Assembly (NCBI GenBank): GCA_937995655.1
Contig: CALKJI010000006.1
Span: forward strand, 166,229-230,228
DNA: 64,000 nt
Reading direction: 5' to 3'
Source of the DNA: an uncultured Pseudothermotoga sp.
GTDB lineage: Bacteria > Thermotogota > Thermotogae > Thermotogales > DSM-5069
In this document: in pieces, positions 1 to 8,575 of the stretch
Numbering within the stretch: position 1 is the stretch's first letter
Layout: each line of letters begins with the position of its first letter
Made by a program: the position numbers and the translations under genes
Notes under the pieces: model-generated
The model's input: only the letters and a program-made list of their open reading frames with translations
Told to the model about the DNA's origin: nothing
Databases searched by the model: none

Positions 1-197
1 TGAGAAGTTTTGAGGTTATATACGTCTTCACCGCTGGAGGGCCTGGCACTTCAACTACCATGGTTGCCCAGAGAATATATCACACTGCTTTCATGGAAAG
101 AAGACTCGGTGTGGCATCGAGCATGTCGGTCATATTGTTCGTGATCTTGATGATTCTCTCACTACTGCAATTCAGAATCTTGGAGGAGAAACAATGA
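1..197 (+). CDS. Sugar ABC transporter permease, MalF type (C-terminal end only)
   Basis: The first complete codon starts at base 3, and 64 residues follow to a TGA at 195-197; the N-terminus lies outside the window. The visible tail has the GGPGTST segment followed by a last hydrophobic helix (SVILFVILMILSLLQF), which is the usual C-terminus of the MalF-like permease partner of binding-protein-dependent sugar importers in the inner membrane. The stop overlaps the ATG of the next permease (ATGA), as is common for malF-malG pairs. The sugar cannot be read from this fragment. Confidence 0.85.
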   Translation, partial: RSFEVIYVFTAGGPGTSTTMVAQRIYHTAFMERRLGVASSMSVILFVILMILSLLQFRILEEKQ

Positions 198-1018
198 AAA
201 AAAGAAAGAGAGTTCTGTTAGTGATTCTCAATCTCATTGTGTATACTTTTGCCATCTTTTATGTTCTTCCCATAGTTTGGACCGTGTTTTCAAGTTTTAA
301 GGAAGAAGCTGATCTGTTTTCATGGCCTCCTCGGTTAATAACCAAGTTGACCCTGATAAACTATAGAAACATTTTTTCAAAGACTCCATTGCCTCTATTC
401 ATGCGAAATTCTTTCTTGATATCAATTTCCGCCACCGTCTTGACCGTTATGATAAGCGTAATGAGCGGTTATGCACTGGCAAAATACCGATTTGGTGCGA
501 AAGGTTTTGTTTCTTCCTTTACCTTGTCGATGCTCATGATCCCTCTTCAGGTGATAATGGTACCAATTTATTTAGTGCTGTCAAAGATCGGTATGATAAA
601 TACATTATGGGGACTGATAATACCACCTTCGGCAACACCTACAGGCATCTTTCTTGCGCAAAGGTATTTACTGTCCGCGCTCCCAGATGAGATTTTAGAG
701 AGTGCAAGGATCGACGGGGCAGGAGAGTTGAGGATATTTTTCAGGATCGTTTTACCTCTTTCGACGCCACTTATCGCAGCCCTTTCTGTACTTTCTTTCA
801 CATGGAGATGGAATGATTTTCTCTGGCCATTGATCGTTGTCGGTACGCCAAAACTATACACTATTCAGCTGGCTTTGGGTATGTATGCCGGTGAACATAT
901 AGTACAGTGGGGGCCTTTGTTGGCTATGACCACCATTTCAATGTTGCCTGTCTTGGTTGTTTTCCTTTTGCTTCAGAAGTACTTTGTAAAAGGTATCACC
1001 ACAGGTGCGATAAAGTGA
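194..1018 (+). CDS. Sugar ABC transporter permease, MalG type
   Basis: This 274-residue inner-membrane protein has about six hydrophobic segments. The cytoplasmic EAA loop near residues 167-190 (EILESARIDGAGELRIFF, then IVLPLSTP) contacts the ATPase. Length and loop match MalG-type permeases of the carbohydrate uptake family. It overlaps the upstream permease by 4 nt and ends just before a glycosidase-like gene, so it belongs to a sugar-uptake and degradation operon. No ATPase gene is visible in this operon; a shared one, such as that at 24910-25983, may serve it (inference). Confidence 0.93.
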   Translation: MKKRKRVLLVILNLIVYTFAIFYVLPIVWTVFSSFKEEADLFSWPPRLITKLTLINYRNIFSKTPLPLFMRNSFLISISATVLTVMISVMSGYALAKYRFGAKGFVSSFTLSMLMIPLQVIMVPIYLVLSKIGMINTLWGLIIPPSATPTGIFLAQRYLLSALPDEILESARIDGAGELRIFFRIVLPLSTPLIAALSVLSFTWRWNDFLWPLIVVGTPKLYTIQLALGMYAGEHIVQWGPLLAMTTISMLPVLVVFLLLQKYFVKGITTGAIK

Positions 1019-1031
1019 AGGAGTGAATTCT

Positions 1032-2831
1032 TTGGACTACAAAATCTTGGAAAATGGCCTTGTTTCATACACAAAAGCTGTGAACAGTTATGTACTTTCC
1101 AATGTTACCGAGAACTTTGTGTTAAAGGGTGCAAAACCCGACAAACTGTATTCTTCCAAAGAAGGTTTACTGTTACAGTTTTCAAAGTCAAATTTCGAGG
1201 AACCTTTGACAGCACAGTATTGGCCAAATGGATGCAGCTTCCAGAAGAATGGAATGAGCTGGTCCTTTCTTACCTCTGACAAAGCAAGATCGATTCTGTT
1301 GATTGTAAATGGTCTCAGAAGGGTTGAGCTTCGTTTTGAAGTGCCACTCAAGAGAAGTTTCAAAGTACCTTTTCTTGAGCCGGTAGACTTTGAAAAGCCG
1401 CTGGAGGTTAACCTGTCAAAAAGATCGATAAATTTCTCAAATCTTTTGAAAATAAGCATTTTGGAAGGAAAAATTGTGGACTTTGTACACAAAGATGGCA
1501 GGATTTTTGAACTAATAGTTGAGAGTAACGACAGTAATTTGGTCAAAATCTCTTTTGGTGAAGATACTTCAGCCGATGGTTCTGAAGAAAATGAAAACAG
1601 AGTGTATTTACGAAAACTTTGTGAATACTGTCCACCAGGCTTGAACAATTTGGAAAAGTCTTTGTACTTGTTTGCATTGCATACGGCAATTTCTTGCTGG
1701 AAGGATTTCGGTGTTGCCATGGCCTTATCGGCAGGTAACAACTACAGTTTTCCTCCGAGAACCTATTTCAGAGATGGCTTTTGGACATCGCTTACACTTC
1801 TTCGAAGTAACCCAGGAATCGTCAGAAAGCAGATCCTTGCTTTAGCCCAAGGCGTGCACGAAGATGGTTGTCCAAGTGCAGTGATGTTTTTGAACGACGA
1901 TGAGAGGAAATTACTGAAAGATTTCATTTCAAAATCACCACAGCTTGCAAAATTCGTTAGATACGAAAACGATTGGTGGTCAGACCATCACGATTCTGGT
2001 CCATTCTTTGTTTTGTTGGTTTACGAATATCTCAAGTTCACCGGTGACATGTCAATTTTGTTCGAGAAGGTTGATAAAAAGACTATCTTAGAGAAGTTAG
2101 ATTTAATAATGCTTCGAATAGATAGATACCCCAAAGATAAAGATGGTTTGATGCTCAGACCGTACGATTCGAACGATTGGGCAGATAATGTTTTCAGAAA
2201 TGGCTTGGTTTCTTACGATCTAGCACTTCAAATAGCTGCTTTAGGGAAAGCTATTGAGATTTTAAAACTTGTCGCTGACGATGCGAAGAAGGAAAACCTG
2301 CAGCAAAAATACAACAAGTTGAAGATAAAATTCAATCAAAAGCTCTTTAATCATGAAAAAGGATACTATTATGATTTTGTCGGGACTTATGTGGAGGATC
2401 ATTTGAGTCTAGACACAGTTGTAGCCATCCTTTACGATCTTGCAGACAAAGACAAAGCTCTATCGACACTTTCTAAAATGGGTGAGTTACTGCAAACAAA
2501 GAACAACCCCCAGCAACCTTATGGTGATTGGGGTGTCATGAATGTCTGGCCTACTTACAGGAAAAGATCTCATCTATTTGGGAAGAGTGCCTTTGCTTTC
2601 AGATACCATAATGCGAGTTGTTGGCCTTATCTGAGTTGTGCCTTTGCTTTGGCACAGTTCAAAAATGGTTTTGATCCGTCCTACGCACTTATCAGATGGT
2701 GGGAGTATTCATTGGAAAAGGGTTGGTTGAACTTGGTTGAGTACTATTCGCCAGTTTATCCTCGAGGTGGATTAAACCAAGGTTGGAGTTCTTTTGCAGG
2801 TTTTGTCATAGATGAAATATACAGAAAGTGA
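1032..2831 (+). CDS. Six-hairpin (alpha/alpha)6 glycosidase-like protein
   Basis: About 599 residues. I chose the TTG at 1032 because AAGGAG at 1018-1023 lies 8 nt upstream, whereas the in-frame GTG at 1023 overlaps the SD. The N-terminal third resembles a beta-sandwich. The rest has motifs typical of (alpha/alpha)6 barrel glycosidases such as amylo-alpha-1,6-glucosidases and GH63-type enzymes: TYFRDGFWTSL, HEDGCPSAV, DWWSDHHDSGPF, YDSNDWADN and HNASCWPYLS, with several acidic residues that could be catalytic. No signal peptide is seen, so it is probably cytoplasmic, acting on an oligosaccharide delivered by the adjoining ABC permeases. The exact GH family and substrate are not recognisable by eye. 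Confidence 0.75.
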   Translation: MDYKILENGLVSYTKAVNSYVLSNVTENFVLKGAKPDKLYSSKEGLLLQFSKSNFEEPLTAQYWPNGCSFQKNGMSWSFLTSDKARSILLIVNGLRRVELRFEVPLKRSFKVPFLEPVDFEKPLEVNLSKRSINFSNLLKISILEGKIVDFVHKDGRIFELIVESNDSNLVKISFGEDTSADGSEENENRVYLRKLCEYCPPGLNNLEKSLYLFALHTAISCWKDFGVAMALSAGNNYSFPPRTYFRDGFWTSLTLLRSNPGIVRKQILALAQGVHEDGCPSAVMFLNDDERKLLKDFISKSPQLAKFVRYENDWWSDHHDSGPFFVLLVYEYLKFTGDMSILFEKVDKKTILEKLDLIMLRIDRYPKDKDGLMLRPYDSNDWADNVFRNGLVSYDLALQIAALGKAIEILKLVADDAKKENLQQKYNKLKIKFNQKLFNHEKGYYYDFVGTYVEDHLSLDTVVAILYDLADKDKALSTLSKMGELLQTKNNPQQPYGDWGVMNVWPTYRKRSHLFGKSAFAFRYHNASCWPYLSCAFALAQFKNGFDPSYALIRWWEYSLEKGWLNLVEYYSPVYPRGGLNQGWSSFAGFVIDEIYRK

Positions 2832-2847
2832 ACTGGGAGGTGCCTTC

Positions 2848-4671
2848 ATGGTTGAAAAATGGAATCATTATCCAGTCTATATGTGGGCAGGTCCAGGGAC
2901 GATAAGAATCAACAAGGTCAAGTTCCCAGGTAAGTCAATCGATGAAGAGGTTCACATCAAAGGAGGTTTGCACGAGGGCGCTGCTCGCCTTAAGAAGATG
3001 GGATACAACTGGGCTTATTGTACCTATAACTGGGGTTTCCCACCGGAGATCGAAAAAGAAGATCACGAATATTTCAAGAGGACTGTGGAAGAATATCATA
3101 GTGAAGGACTAAAGGTCTTTGGTTATGTACAGTTTTCCAACGTGGTTTTTACAGGATCGTATTTGACAAAGCGCTGGTATGCTCTGGATCCATATGGAGA
3201 AAGGATAAATTACTACTCTGGGAGATACTTAATCTGTCCAACAGATCCCCAATGGAAGGAACACTTAAGGCAAGTCGTTGTTGGAATAGTTAACGCAGGA
3301 GCCGATGGTGTTTTCTTTGATAACATCTTTGGCTCGTGGTTTGGTTTTCGCCCTTGTTACTGTGACAGATGTCAAGAATTGTTTAAAGAATTTGCAACAA
3401 GGCAAGGTTTTGAAGTAAAAGGTATACCTCATCATCTTGGTGAAGATATAGATTCAAAGTTGTATTTGATCTGGCGAAGAAAGGTGATTTGGCAAACGGT
3501 GCAAGAACTTTCGAAAGTTGCAAGAGAGTTAAAGCCAGATATTTTGATCTCATCGAACTCCTTCGAAGCGGGTATAAGTAAACTTTCCATCATGGCTGGA
3601 ATAGACTTGAGAGAGGCATTCAGGGTTCAAGACTTAGTGATGATTGAAAATCACCAGATGCCAAGAAAGTTTAACGGGATACAAATCTTCAACACCATGA
3701 CCTATAGAATAGCACACGCACACAGCAAAGGAAAACCAGTGACCTCTGTATCTTACATGTTTGGAATCGGTGATGACTCAGTGTACCCAACCAGAATCTA
3801 TCTTCAAACGATGGCAGAAGCTTATTCAAATGACTCGGTCATGGTTCTAAAGGGGACGGAATATTTTCACAATGGGAAATGGACGTTGATAACCGATGAC
3901 CAGTTCCAAGAGGTACGCAACCAGATTGAAGACTATCACAAATGGTACAAAAAGAGCCTTGAAAAAAAACTATACGGTGAGAGAGCAACAAGGATAGGTA
4001 TCTTCCACCCATACGACTCATTGACTTTTCACTGGGAAAGGACAGCATTACCCTTCTTCGCGGCGCAACATGAACTTATTCGATCTAATATAGATTACAG
4101 AGTGGTTTGGGATGACTTTGATGGGATCGATCTTTTGATTGTTCCACCTATCTTTGAAGAGAACGAGATAAAAGTAGTGAAAGAATTCAATAGAGAGAAG
4201 ATCTTTCTTGGCTATTGTCCATTTGAGGGTGAGAAGTTGATATGGAAAGATGAATATAAAGTGATGTCTTCACACCAAAAACCTGATCAGCAAATGGCTT
4301 TGGAACAAGATCTTGCATTGTTGAACTTTGCTACTTATTTCAATGACCCCCGCTGGAGAGAGAGACTTCAAAAAGATGGCTTCTTGTTCTTCAACTATCT
4401 GAACTACTGCTACACATTCACACATCCATTTGATCGCGATGAACTCATCAAGATGGTCGAGGGTTATCAAAATTGGAAAGTAAAATCCAATGGGTTTGTC
4501 GTAGTTACTTCTTACATACAAGATAATTTTTTAAAAATACACGTTGTGAACCTAGAAGAAACAGAGGTAAAGATCGATCTATCGCTGCCACCAAATTATA
4601 AATTAAAAGATCTTCTTGAGTACAAGTACGATAACGCCTTTGTGCACAGGATTTATTTTATTGCTATTTGA
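2848..4671 (+). CDS. TIM-barrel glycoside-hydrolase-like protein of unknown specificity
   Basis: About 607 residues. The ATG at 2848 was chosen because GGGAGGT at 2835-2841 lies 6 nt upstream; an earlier in-frame ATG inside the previous gene has no SD. The N-terminal half reads like a (beta/alpha)8 barrel: YNWAYCTYNWGF, then GLKVFGYVQFSN, ADGVFFDNIFGSW with a candidate catalytic Asp, and a CYCDRC cysteine group (three Cys in six residues). The later part resembles a glutamine-amidotransferase-like or beta-galactosidase-trimerisation fold followed by a small beta domain. No signal peptide. It follows the six-hairpin glycosidase with only 16 nt between, so the pair probably acts on one substrate. 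Function not recognised beyond a glycosidase-like fold. Confidence 0.65.
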   Translation: MVEKWNHYPVYMWAGPGTIRINKVKFPGKSIDEEVHIKGGLHEGAARLKKMGYNWAYCTYNWGFPPEIEKEDHEYFKRTVEEYHSEGLKVFGYVQFSNVVFTGSYLTKRWYALDPYGERINYYSGRYLICPTDPQWKEHLRQVVVGIVNAGADGVFFDNIFGSWFGFRPCYCDRCQELFKEFATRQGFEVKGIPHHLGEDIDSKLYLIWRRKVIWQTVQELSKVARELKPDILISSNSFEAGISKLSIMAGIDLREAFRVQDLVMIENHQMPRKFNGIQIFNTMTYRIAHAHSKGKPVTSVSYMFGIGDDSVYPTRIYLQTMAEAYSNDSVMVLKGTEYFHNGKWTLITDDQFQEVRNQIEDYHKWYKKSLEKKLYGERATRIGIFHPYDSLTFHWERTALPFFAAQHELIRSNIDYRVVWDDFDGIDLLIVPPIFEENEIKVVKEFNREKIFLGYCPFEGEKLIWKDEYKVMSSHQKPDQQMALEQDLALLNFATYFNDPRWRERLQKDGFLFFNYLNYCYTFTHPFDRDELIKMVEGYQNWKVKSNGFVVVTSYIQDNFLKIHVVNLEETEVKIDLSLPPNYKLKDLLEYKYDNAFVHRIYFIAI

Positions 4672-4680
4672 TCTTCAAAA

Positions 4681-4706
4681 ACAAGTGAGGCAAAAGCCTC
4701 ACTTGT
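4681..4706. terminator. Bidirectional intrinsic terminator between convergent operons
   Basis: A perfect 11-bp stem (ACAAGTGAGGC / GCCTCACTTGT) with an AAAA loop sits between the plus-strand glycosidase gene and the minus-strand dehydrogenase gene, overlapping the stop codon of the latter. Read on the minus strand the stem is followed by a T-tract (GTTTTTG); on the plus strand a shorter T-rich run follows. It can therefore end both transcripts, better on the minus strand. Confidence 0.8.
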
Positions 4707-5685
4707 TCTTTAAGATCTCTGTGTTAACCAAATTTGGTGGTATCTCACCTTTCAAAGCTTTTACAATATTTTCGGCTGCCATGATAGACATCTTTGTTCT
4801 TGTAGCGTGGGATGCTGAGCCAATGTGCGGAGCAAGAACGACATTTTCTAATTCAAGAAGCTCGGGCTCAACCTGTGGTTCGTTCTCAAATACATCTAAT
4901 GCAGCTCCTCTGATCCATTTTTCTTCCAGTGCTTTCACAAGGGCTTTTTCATCCACAATGGGACCACGTGCAGTATTTATCAGGTAAGCTCCCTTTTTCA
5001 TGAGTTTGAACTGATCTTCCCCGATCAAATGATGTGTCTGCTTTGTGAGTGGAAGATGCAAAGTGATGAAATCAGATTCCTTTAAAAGTGTATTTAAATC
5101 TACATAAGTTGCATTAAGTTCTCTCTCTATTTCTTCAGATACTCTCGATCGGCTGTAATAAAGAACCTTCATTTTGAAACCTATCGCTCGTCTTGCAACG
5201 GCTTGACCTATTCTGCCAAAACCAATTATTCCAAGCGTTGCTCCATAAAGGTCTGTACCTAAAAGTAGCATAGGTTCCCATCCACGAAACTTTCCTGCCC
5301 TGACAAATTTGTCACCTTCAACAATCCTTCTTGCAACTGCCATCATCAAAGCCCAGGTCAAGTCAGCGGTAGTCTCTGTAAGAACACCGGGCGTGTTAGT
5401 CACCATTATTCCCCTCTTGGTAGCCTCTTCAACATCGATGTTGTTGTACCCAACAGCATAATTGGCAATAACTTTCAGTCTTGGGCCCGCCGCTTCCATA
5501 ACTTCTTTGTCTATAACATCTGCCAAAAGGCACAGAAGGGCATCGATACCCTTCACTTTTTCAACAAGTATCCCTTTGGGTATGAGCCCATCGTGATCGC
5601 TCACTTCAACATCGAAGTTTTCATACAATATCTTCAGTCCTTCTTCTGGTATCTTGCTCGTGACAAACACCCTAGGTCTTGTCAT
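4699..5685 (-). CDS. D-2-hydroxyacid dehydrogenase, glyoxylate/hydroxypyruvate reductase type
   Basis: 328 residues, close to GyaR-type enzymes. Visible features are the NAD(P) site GFGRIG (155-160) and the catalytic triad Arg240 (INTARGPIVDE), Glu269 (LDVFENEP) and His287 (LAPHIGS). Family members reduce glyoxylate or hydroxypyruvate to glycolate or D-glycerate in the cytosol. The ATG has AAAGGAGG 9 nt upstream and comes directly after the stop of the upstream gene. It is the last gene of a four-gene operon with an aldolase and a second, different dehydrogenase, which suggests reduction of a C2-C3 product of sugar-acid cleavage (inference). Confidence 0.9.
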   Translation of the reverse strand: MTRPRVFVTSKIPEEGLKILYENFDVEVSDHDGLIPKGILVEKVKGIDALLCLLADVIDKEVMEAAGPRLKVIANYAVGYNNIDVEEATKRGIMVTNTPGVLTETTADLTWALMMAVARRIVEGDKFVRAGKFRGWEPMLLLGTDLYGATLGIIGFGRIGQAVARRAIGFKMKVLYYSRSRVSEEIERELNATYVDLNTLLKESDFITLHLPLTKQTHHLIGEDQFKLMKKGAYLINTARGPIVDEKALVKALEEKWIRGAALDVFENEPQVEPELLELENVVLAPHIGSASHATRTKMSIMAAENIVKALKGEIPPNLVNTEILKNK

Positions 5686-6624
5686 TCATCGAACCTCCTT
5701 TAGAAACTTTGAGTATGCCGCAAGGAATGTCCTTTTTGCATTCGCAATCACAAGGTCTGGGTCCTCATCTGGTAATGGCTTGATTTCAAAGGATATCACA
5801 GGCTTTTGTGTTGCCACCCTTTTTTCAAAATAATTATTTTTCCAAAGAGTCCTCAAGAAATAAGTGAGTTCTTCAACATCATTCACCCCACCATTTATGC
5901 CAAACCTTGGATGAAGATCTCCATAGAGGGGATGGTCTTTCTCAAGGACGGCGTTACCTATGTGAACGTGTGTTATAAAGGGTGAAAGTAAGCTGACGGT
6001 GTAAAATGGATCTTCAAAAAGTAATGGCTGATGAGATAGATCAACGGTGAGACCAAAGTTTCCGCAGTGGTTTCTAACTCTAGACGCGATCTCAAAAGCA
6101 ACAGGTGCTGGCCCAACTAGAGCCTTTTTGTCGACTGCCCAATCAAAGATTTCTAAGTTCACTGAGATCGTACGATCGTCCTCTATACATTTCGATTTGG
6201 CATAATCACAGAGTTCCACGAGAGATTTCACAAGCTGGTCTTTCGCTTTTTCAATCTCAGCTTTAGGTATCTTGCCGCTCAATAAAGCTACTGTTCTTGC
6301 ACCACTGATATATGCTTTATCGATGGCCGATTTGAGTTCTTGAACCGCTTCGTTTCTTTCCCTTTCGTCGATAGATCCAAGATCGAGTTTTTTAGTCAAC
6401 ACCACTGGCTGTGCTGCAACGAGTAATTCAACCTTTGCAGTTTCGCACATTTTTCCTATTTCCTTGAAAAGATCTTCATCTATGAGTGCACTCACTTCTA
6501 TTGCCTGGAAAAATTCGTCGGTGAGTACTCTCTTGATCGTTGAAAGTATCTCTTCCTCGGTCCTTGCGTCTGGATAAGCCATGAAATGTATCAAACCCAT
6601 GTGAAATTGATCGTGCCAAATCAA
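5686..6624 (-). CDS. Xylose-isomerase-like TIM-barrel protein (sugar epimerase/isomerase family)
   Basis: 312 residues from a TTG start at 6624, which has AGGAGG 9 nt upstream; the later ATG lacks an SD. The motifs HQPLLFEDPF and ITHVHIGNA, with acidic and histidine residues at the ends of predicted beta strands (SVNLEIFDW, GLTVDLSHQP, VISFEIKP), fit the AP-endonuclease-2/xylose-isomerase barrel family that binds a divalent metal and isomerises or epimerises sugars or keto acids. It lies 13 nt after the aldolase gene and directly abuts the next dehydrogenase. The substrate is unknown; a hydroxypyruvate or keto-acid isomerase role would fit the operon (inference). Confidence 0.75.
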   Translation of the reverse strand: MIWHDQFHMGLIHFMAYPDARTEEEILSTIKRVLTDEFFQAIEVSALIDEDLFKEIGKMCETAKVELLVAAQPVVLTKKLDLGSIDERERNEAVQELKSAIDKAYISGARTVALLSGKIPKAEIEKAKDQLVKSLVELCDYAKSKCIEDDRTISVNLEIFDWAVDKKALVGPAPVAFEIASRVRNHCGNFGLTVDLSHQPLLFEDPFYTVSLLSPFITHVHIGNAVLEKDHPLYGDLHPRFGINGGVNDVEELTYFLRTLWKNNYFEKRVATQKPVISFEIKPLPDEDPDLVIANAKRTFLAAYSKFLKEVR

Positions 6625-6637
6625 CTTGCACCGCCTC

Positions 6638-7408
6638 CTAACTGAGCCTTAAAGAGTCTACGATCCTTTTTCCCCCATCTACAATAAGGTTTATGTCACT
6701 TGAACATACTAAAAGTCTCATACCTTTGTTCATCCAAGGTTTTATGGCATCTGGTGTTGAAAGATGAATACCGCATGGCAGACCAAGATCGAGAGATTTT
6801 GTAACAAATTTCTCTATCTGTTGTTGAACATAGGGGTTATCGACTTCGCCGGGATAACCAAGGTCTTGAGATAGATCGTTTGGTCCGAGCAAGAGTGCAT
6901 CGATCCCGGGCATGATTAATTCTTCGAGATTATCTATTGCCTTTTTATTTTCGATTTGGAGAATTATCATCGTGTTCTCGTTTGCCCATTTGATATACTC
7001 GTCCTTCCTAACAGATGAAAAGCCTGTTGGAGCCTTTCTCGTTGCCATGCCCCTTGCGCCCATGGGGTAGTACTTAGTAGCTTTTATGATTTGTTCAACG
7101 ATTTCTTTTTCTTGAGCTTGTGGTATCACAAGACCTTCTGCACCACAATCAAGGGGTCTTGACAAGTTGTCATGACCAAACCGAGTTGGAACTCTGACGA
7201 TGGGTGTTATCTCGCTTGCCTTGGCAGCCCAGATCATGTCTTGCACTGTTTCAAGAGTGAACGATGAATGTTCCATGTCTATGATGAAGAAGTCAAAACC
7301 TGCAGTGGCAAGCATCTGAGCTATACTTGGTGTTCTTATTTCACTCACCATTGTTCCGATAACTGTTTTGCCTTCTTTCAAAAGTTTCTTCACCTTGTTT
7401 ACTTTCAT
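6638..7408 (-). CDS. HpcH/HpaI-family class II aldolase (2-keto-3-deoxy acid type)
   Basis: 256 residues. The ATG at 7408 shares its A with the TGA of the upstream gene; GAGG at 7416-7419 lies 7 nt upstream, better than the TTG at 7411. Family landmarks are FFIIDMEHSSF, PIVRVPT, LDCGAEGLVIPQ, ILQIENKKA and LLLGPNDLSQDLG, which build the metal and pyruvate site of 2,4-dihydroxyheptanedioate, 2-keto-3-deoxyrhamnonate and 5-keto-4-deoxyglucarate aldolases. These cleave 2-keto-3-deoxy (or 5-keto-4-deoxy) acids to pyruvate plus an aldehyde. With dehydrogenases on both sides, the aldehyde may be reduced to a hydroxy acid such as glycerate (inference). Confidence 0.88.
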   Translation of the reverse strand: MKVNKVKKLLKEGKTVIGTMVSEIRTPSIAQMLATAGFDFFIIDMEHSSFTLETVQDMIWAAKASEITPIVRVPTRFGHDNLSRPLDCGAEGLVIPQAQEKEIVEQIIKATKYYPMGARGMATRKAPTGFSSVRKDEYIKWANENTMIILQIENKKAIDNLEELIMPGIDALLLGPNDLSQDLGYPGEVDNPYVQQQIEKFVTKSLDLGLPCGIHLSTPDAIKPWMNKGMRLLVCSSDINLIVDGGKRIVDSLRLS

Positions 7409-8385
7409 CAATCCACCTCGTATCCATATTTTTTCAAAAGATGTAGATTGGCTGGAAAGGTTGGTTTTTTTCCAGAAAGGACCTCAATGACGCCCTGTGC
7501 AGCATCTCGAGCCATTCTAAAAGTGCATTCCTTTGTCAAAGCAGAGTTGTGTGGTGTGAGTAAGATCTTATCACAACTGAAAAAGGGATGATCAGACATT
7601 GGTGGTTCATCAACGAAAACATCTGTGGCTGCTCCGGAGATCCATCCTTCTTTCAAAGCTTTCAAAAGTGCATTTTCATCCCACAACGAGCCGCGCGCCA
7701 TATTTATGATGAAAGCAGTTGGTTTCATAAGTCTCAACTGTGGTTCACCTATCAAATTTTTTGTTTCTTCTGTGAGTGGTGCATGTATTGTGACAAAGTC
7801 AGAGCCCTTCAAAAGTGATTCCAAGGGTACAAGTTCTGCACCGATTTCGGCAGCTTTTTTTCTATCGACGTATGGGTCAAAAGCCAGTATCTCCATCGAA
7901 AAAGCCGCCTGGCATTTCTTGGCTACCAATGTACCTATTCTCCCCAAGCCTATGATTCCTAAGGTTTTTCCCTCTAAATCTATAGTTGAAAAGAGATCTC
8001 TTACTTTGAAATTGTTGTTCCTTGTCTCAAAATCCATCTGTTTGATTTTTTTCGCTAATGCGAGGATGAACATGATAGTCGCTTCTGCTACCGAAACAGC
8101 GTTTGCATTCGGTGTATTCACAACCCAGATACCTCTTTTTGAGGCTTCTTCAAGATCTACGTTATCCAAGCCGACACCATGGCGAGCTATCACCTTCAGT
8201 TTTTTAGCATTTTGAATGACTCTGGCATTGAAAGGTGATGTTCTAACTATGACACCATCGACATGGGTTATTTCTCCTGCCACGATTTCTGGATCGGCAC
8301 TGGAAGCATGAACAATCTCAAAGTTTGCTTCTTTTAACATCTGTAGACCAATTTCATGAATCGGTTGGATGATCATGACCTTCAC
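7408..8385 (-). CDS. D-2-hydroxyacid dehydrogenase (phosphoglycerate-dehydrogenase-like)
   Basis: 325 residues. I chose the GTG at 8385, 6 nt after GGAGGG; an earlier ATG at 8415 precedes the SD and is unlikely. The Rossmann motif is GLGRIG (146-151), and the catalytic residues are Arg231 (INMARGSLWDE), Glu260 (TDVFVDEP) and His279 (LTPHNSAL). The protein has no C-terminal ACT domain, so it resembles short SerA-like, lactate or glycerate dehydrogenases rather than biosynthetic SerA. It is the first gene of the operon running down to 4699 and differs clearly from the dehydrogenase at the operon's other end, so the two probably act on different intermediates. Confidence 0.88.
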   Translation of the reverse strand: MKVMIIQPIHEIGLQMLKEANFEIVHASSADPEIVAGEITHVDGVIVRTSPFNARVIQNAKKLKVIARHGVGLDNVDLEEASKRGIWVVNTPNANAVSVAEATIMFILALAKKIKQMDFETRNNNFKVRDLFSTIDLEGKTLGIIGLGRIGTLVAKKCQAAFSMEILAFDPYVDRKKAAEIGAELVPLESLLKGSDFVTIHAPLTEETKNLIGEPQLRLMKPTAFIINMARGSLWDENALLKALKEGWISGAATDVFVDEPPMSDHPFFSCDKILLTPHNSALTKECTFRMARDAAQGVIEVLSGKKPTFPANLHLLKKYGYEVD

Positions 8386-8432
8386 CTTTATCCCTCCGAA
8401 GATTATGATTATCACTTTCGTAATGACCAGTA

Positions 8433-8455
8433 TTCATTCTATTGATTAGAATGAA
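8433..8455. promoter_or_regulatory. Candidate operator: 9-bp inverted repeat upstream of the dehydrogenase-aldolase operon
   Basis: Perfect arms TTCATTCTA and TAGAATGAA are separated by 5 bp (23 bp in all), 48 bp upstream of the GTG at 8385. Position and symmetry suit a dimeric regulator. It does not match the palindrome at 15030-15051, so a different regulator is likely. A clear -35/-10 pair could not be fixed here. Confidence 0.45.
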
Positions 8456-8537
8456 AAATTTGATCTTCATGATCATTTATGCACATACAAAGGTATGCAA
8501 GAAGTGCCCCTTCAATTAGATTATAAATCTTGCCGAG

Positions 8538-8552
8538 GTTGATTTAATCAAC
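8538..8552. promoter_or_regulatory. 15-bp perfect inverted repeat between lacI-like gene and next operon
   Basis: GTTGATT-T-AATCAAC lies about 25 bp beyond the stop codon of the LacI-type gene and about 150 bp upstream of the next operon. There is no T-tract, so it does not look like an intrinsic terminator. It may be an upstream operator or a weak 3'-end hairpin. Confidence 0.3.
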
Positions 8553-8575
8553 AAAGGTCTTTTCGAGTAAATCTC

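Noticed and set aside
1088..1741. Long open frame on the minus strand opposite the six-hairpin glycosidase gene
   Set aside because: It is a shadow of the plus-strand gene, has low-complexity Ser/Leu/Lys content, no SD and no family features.
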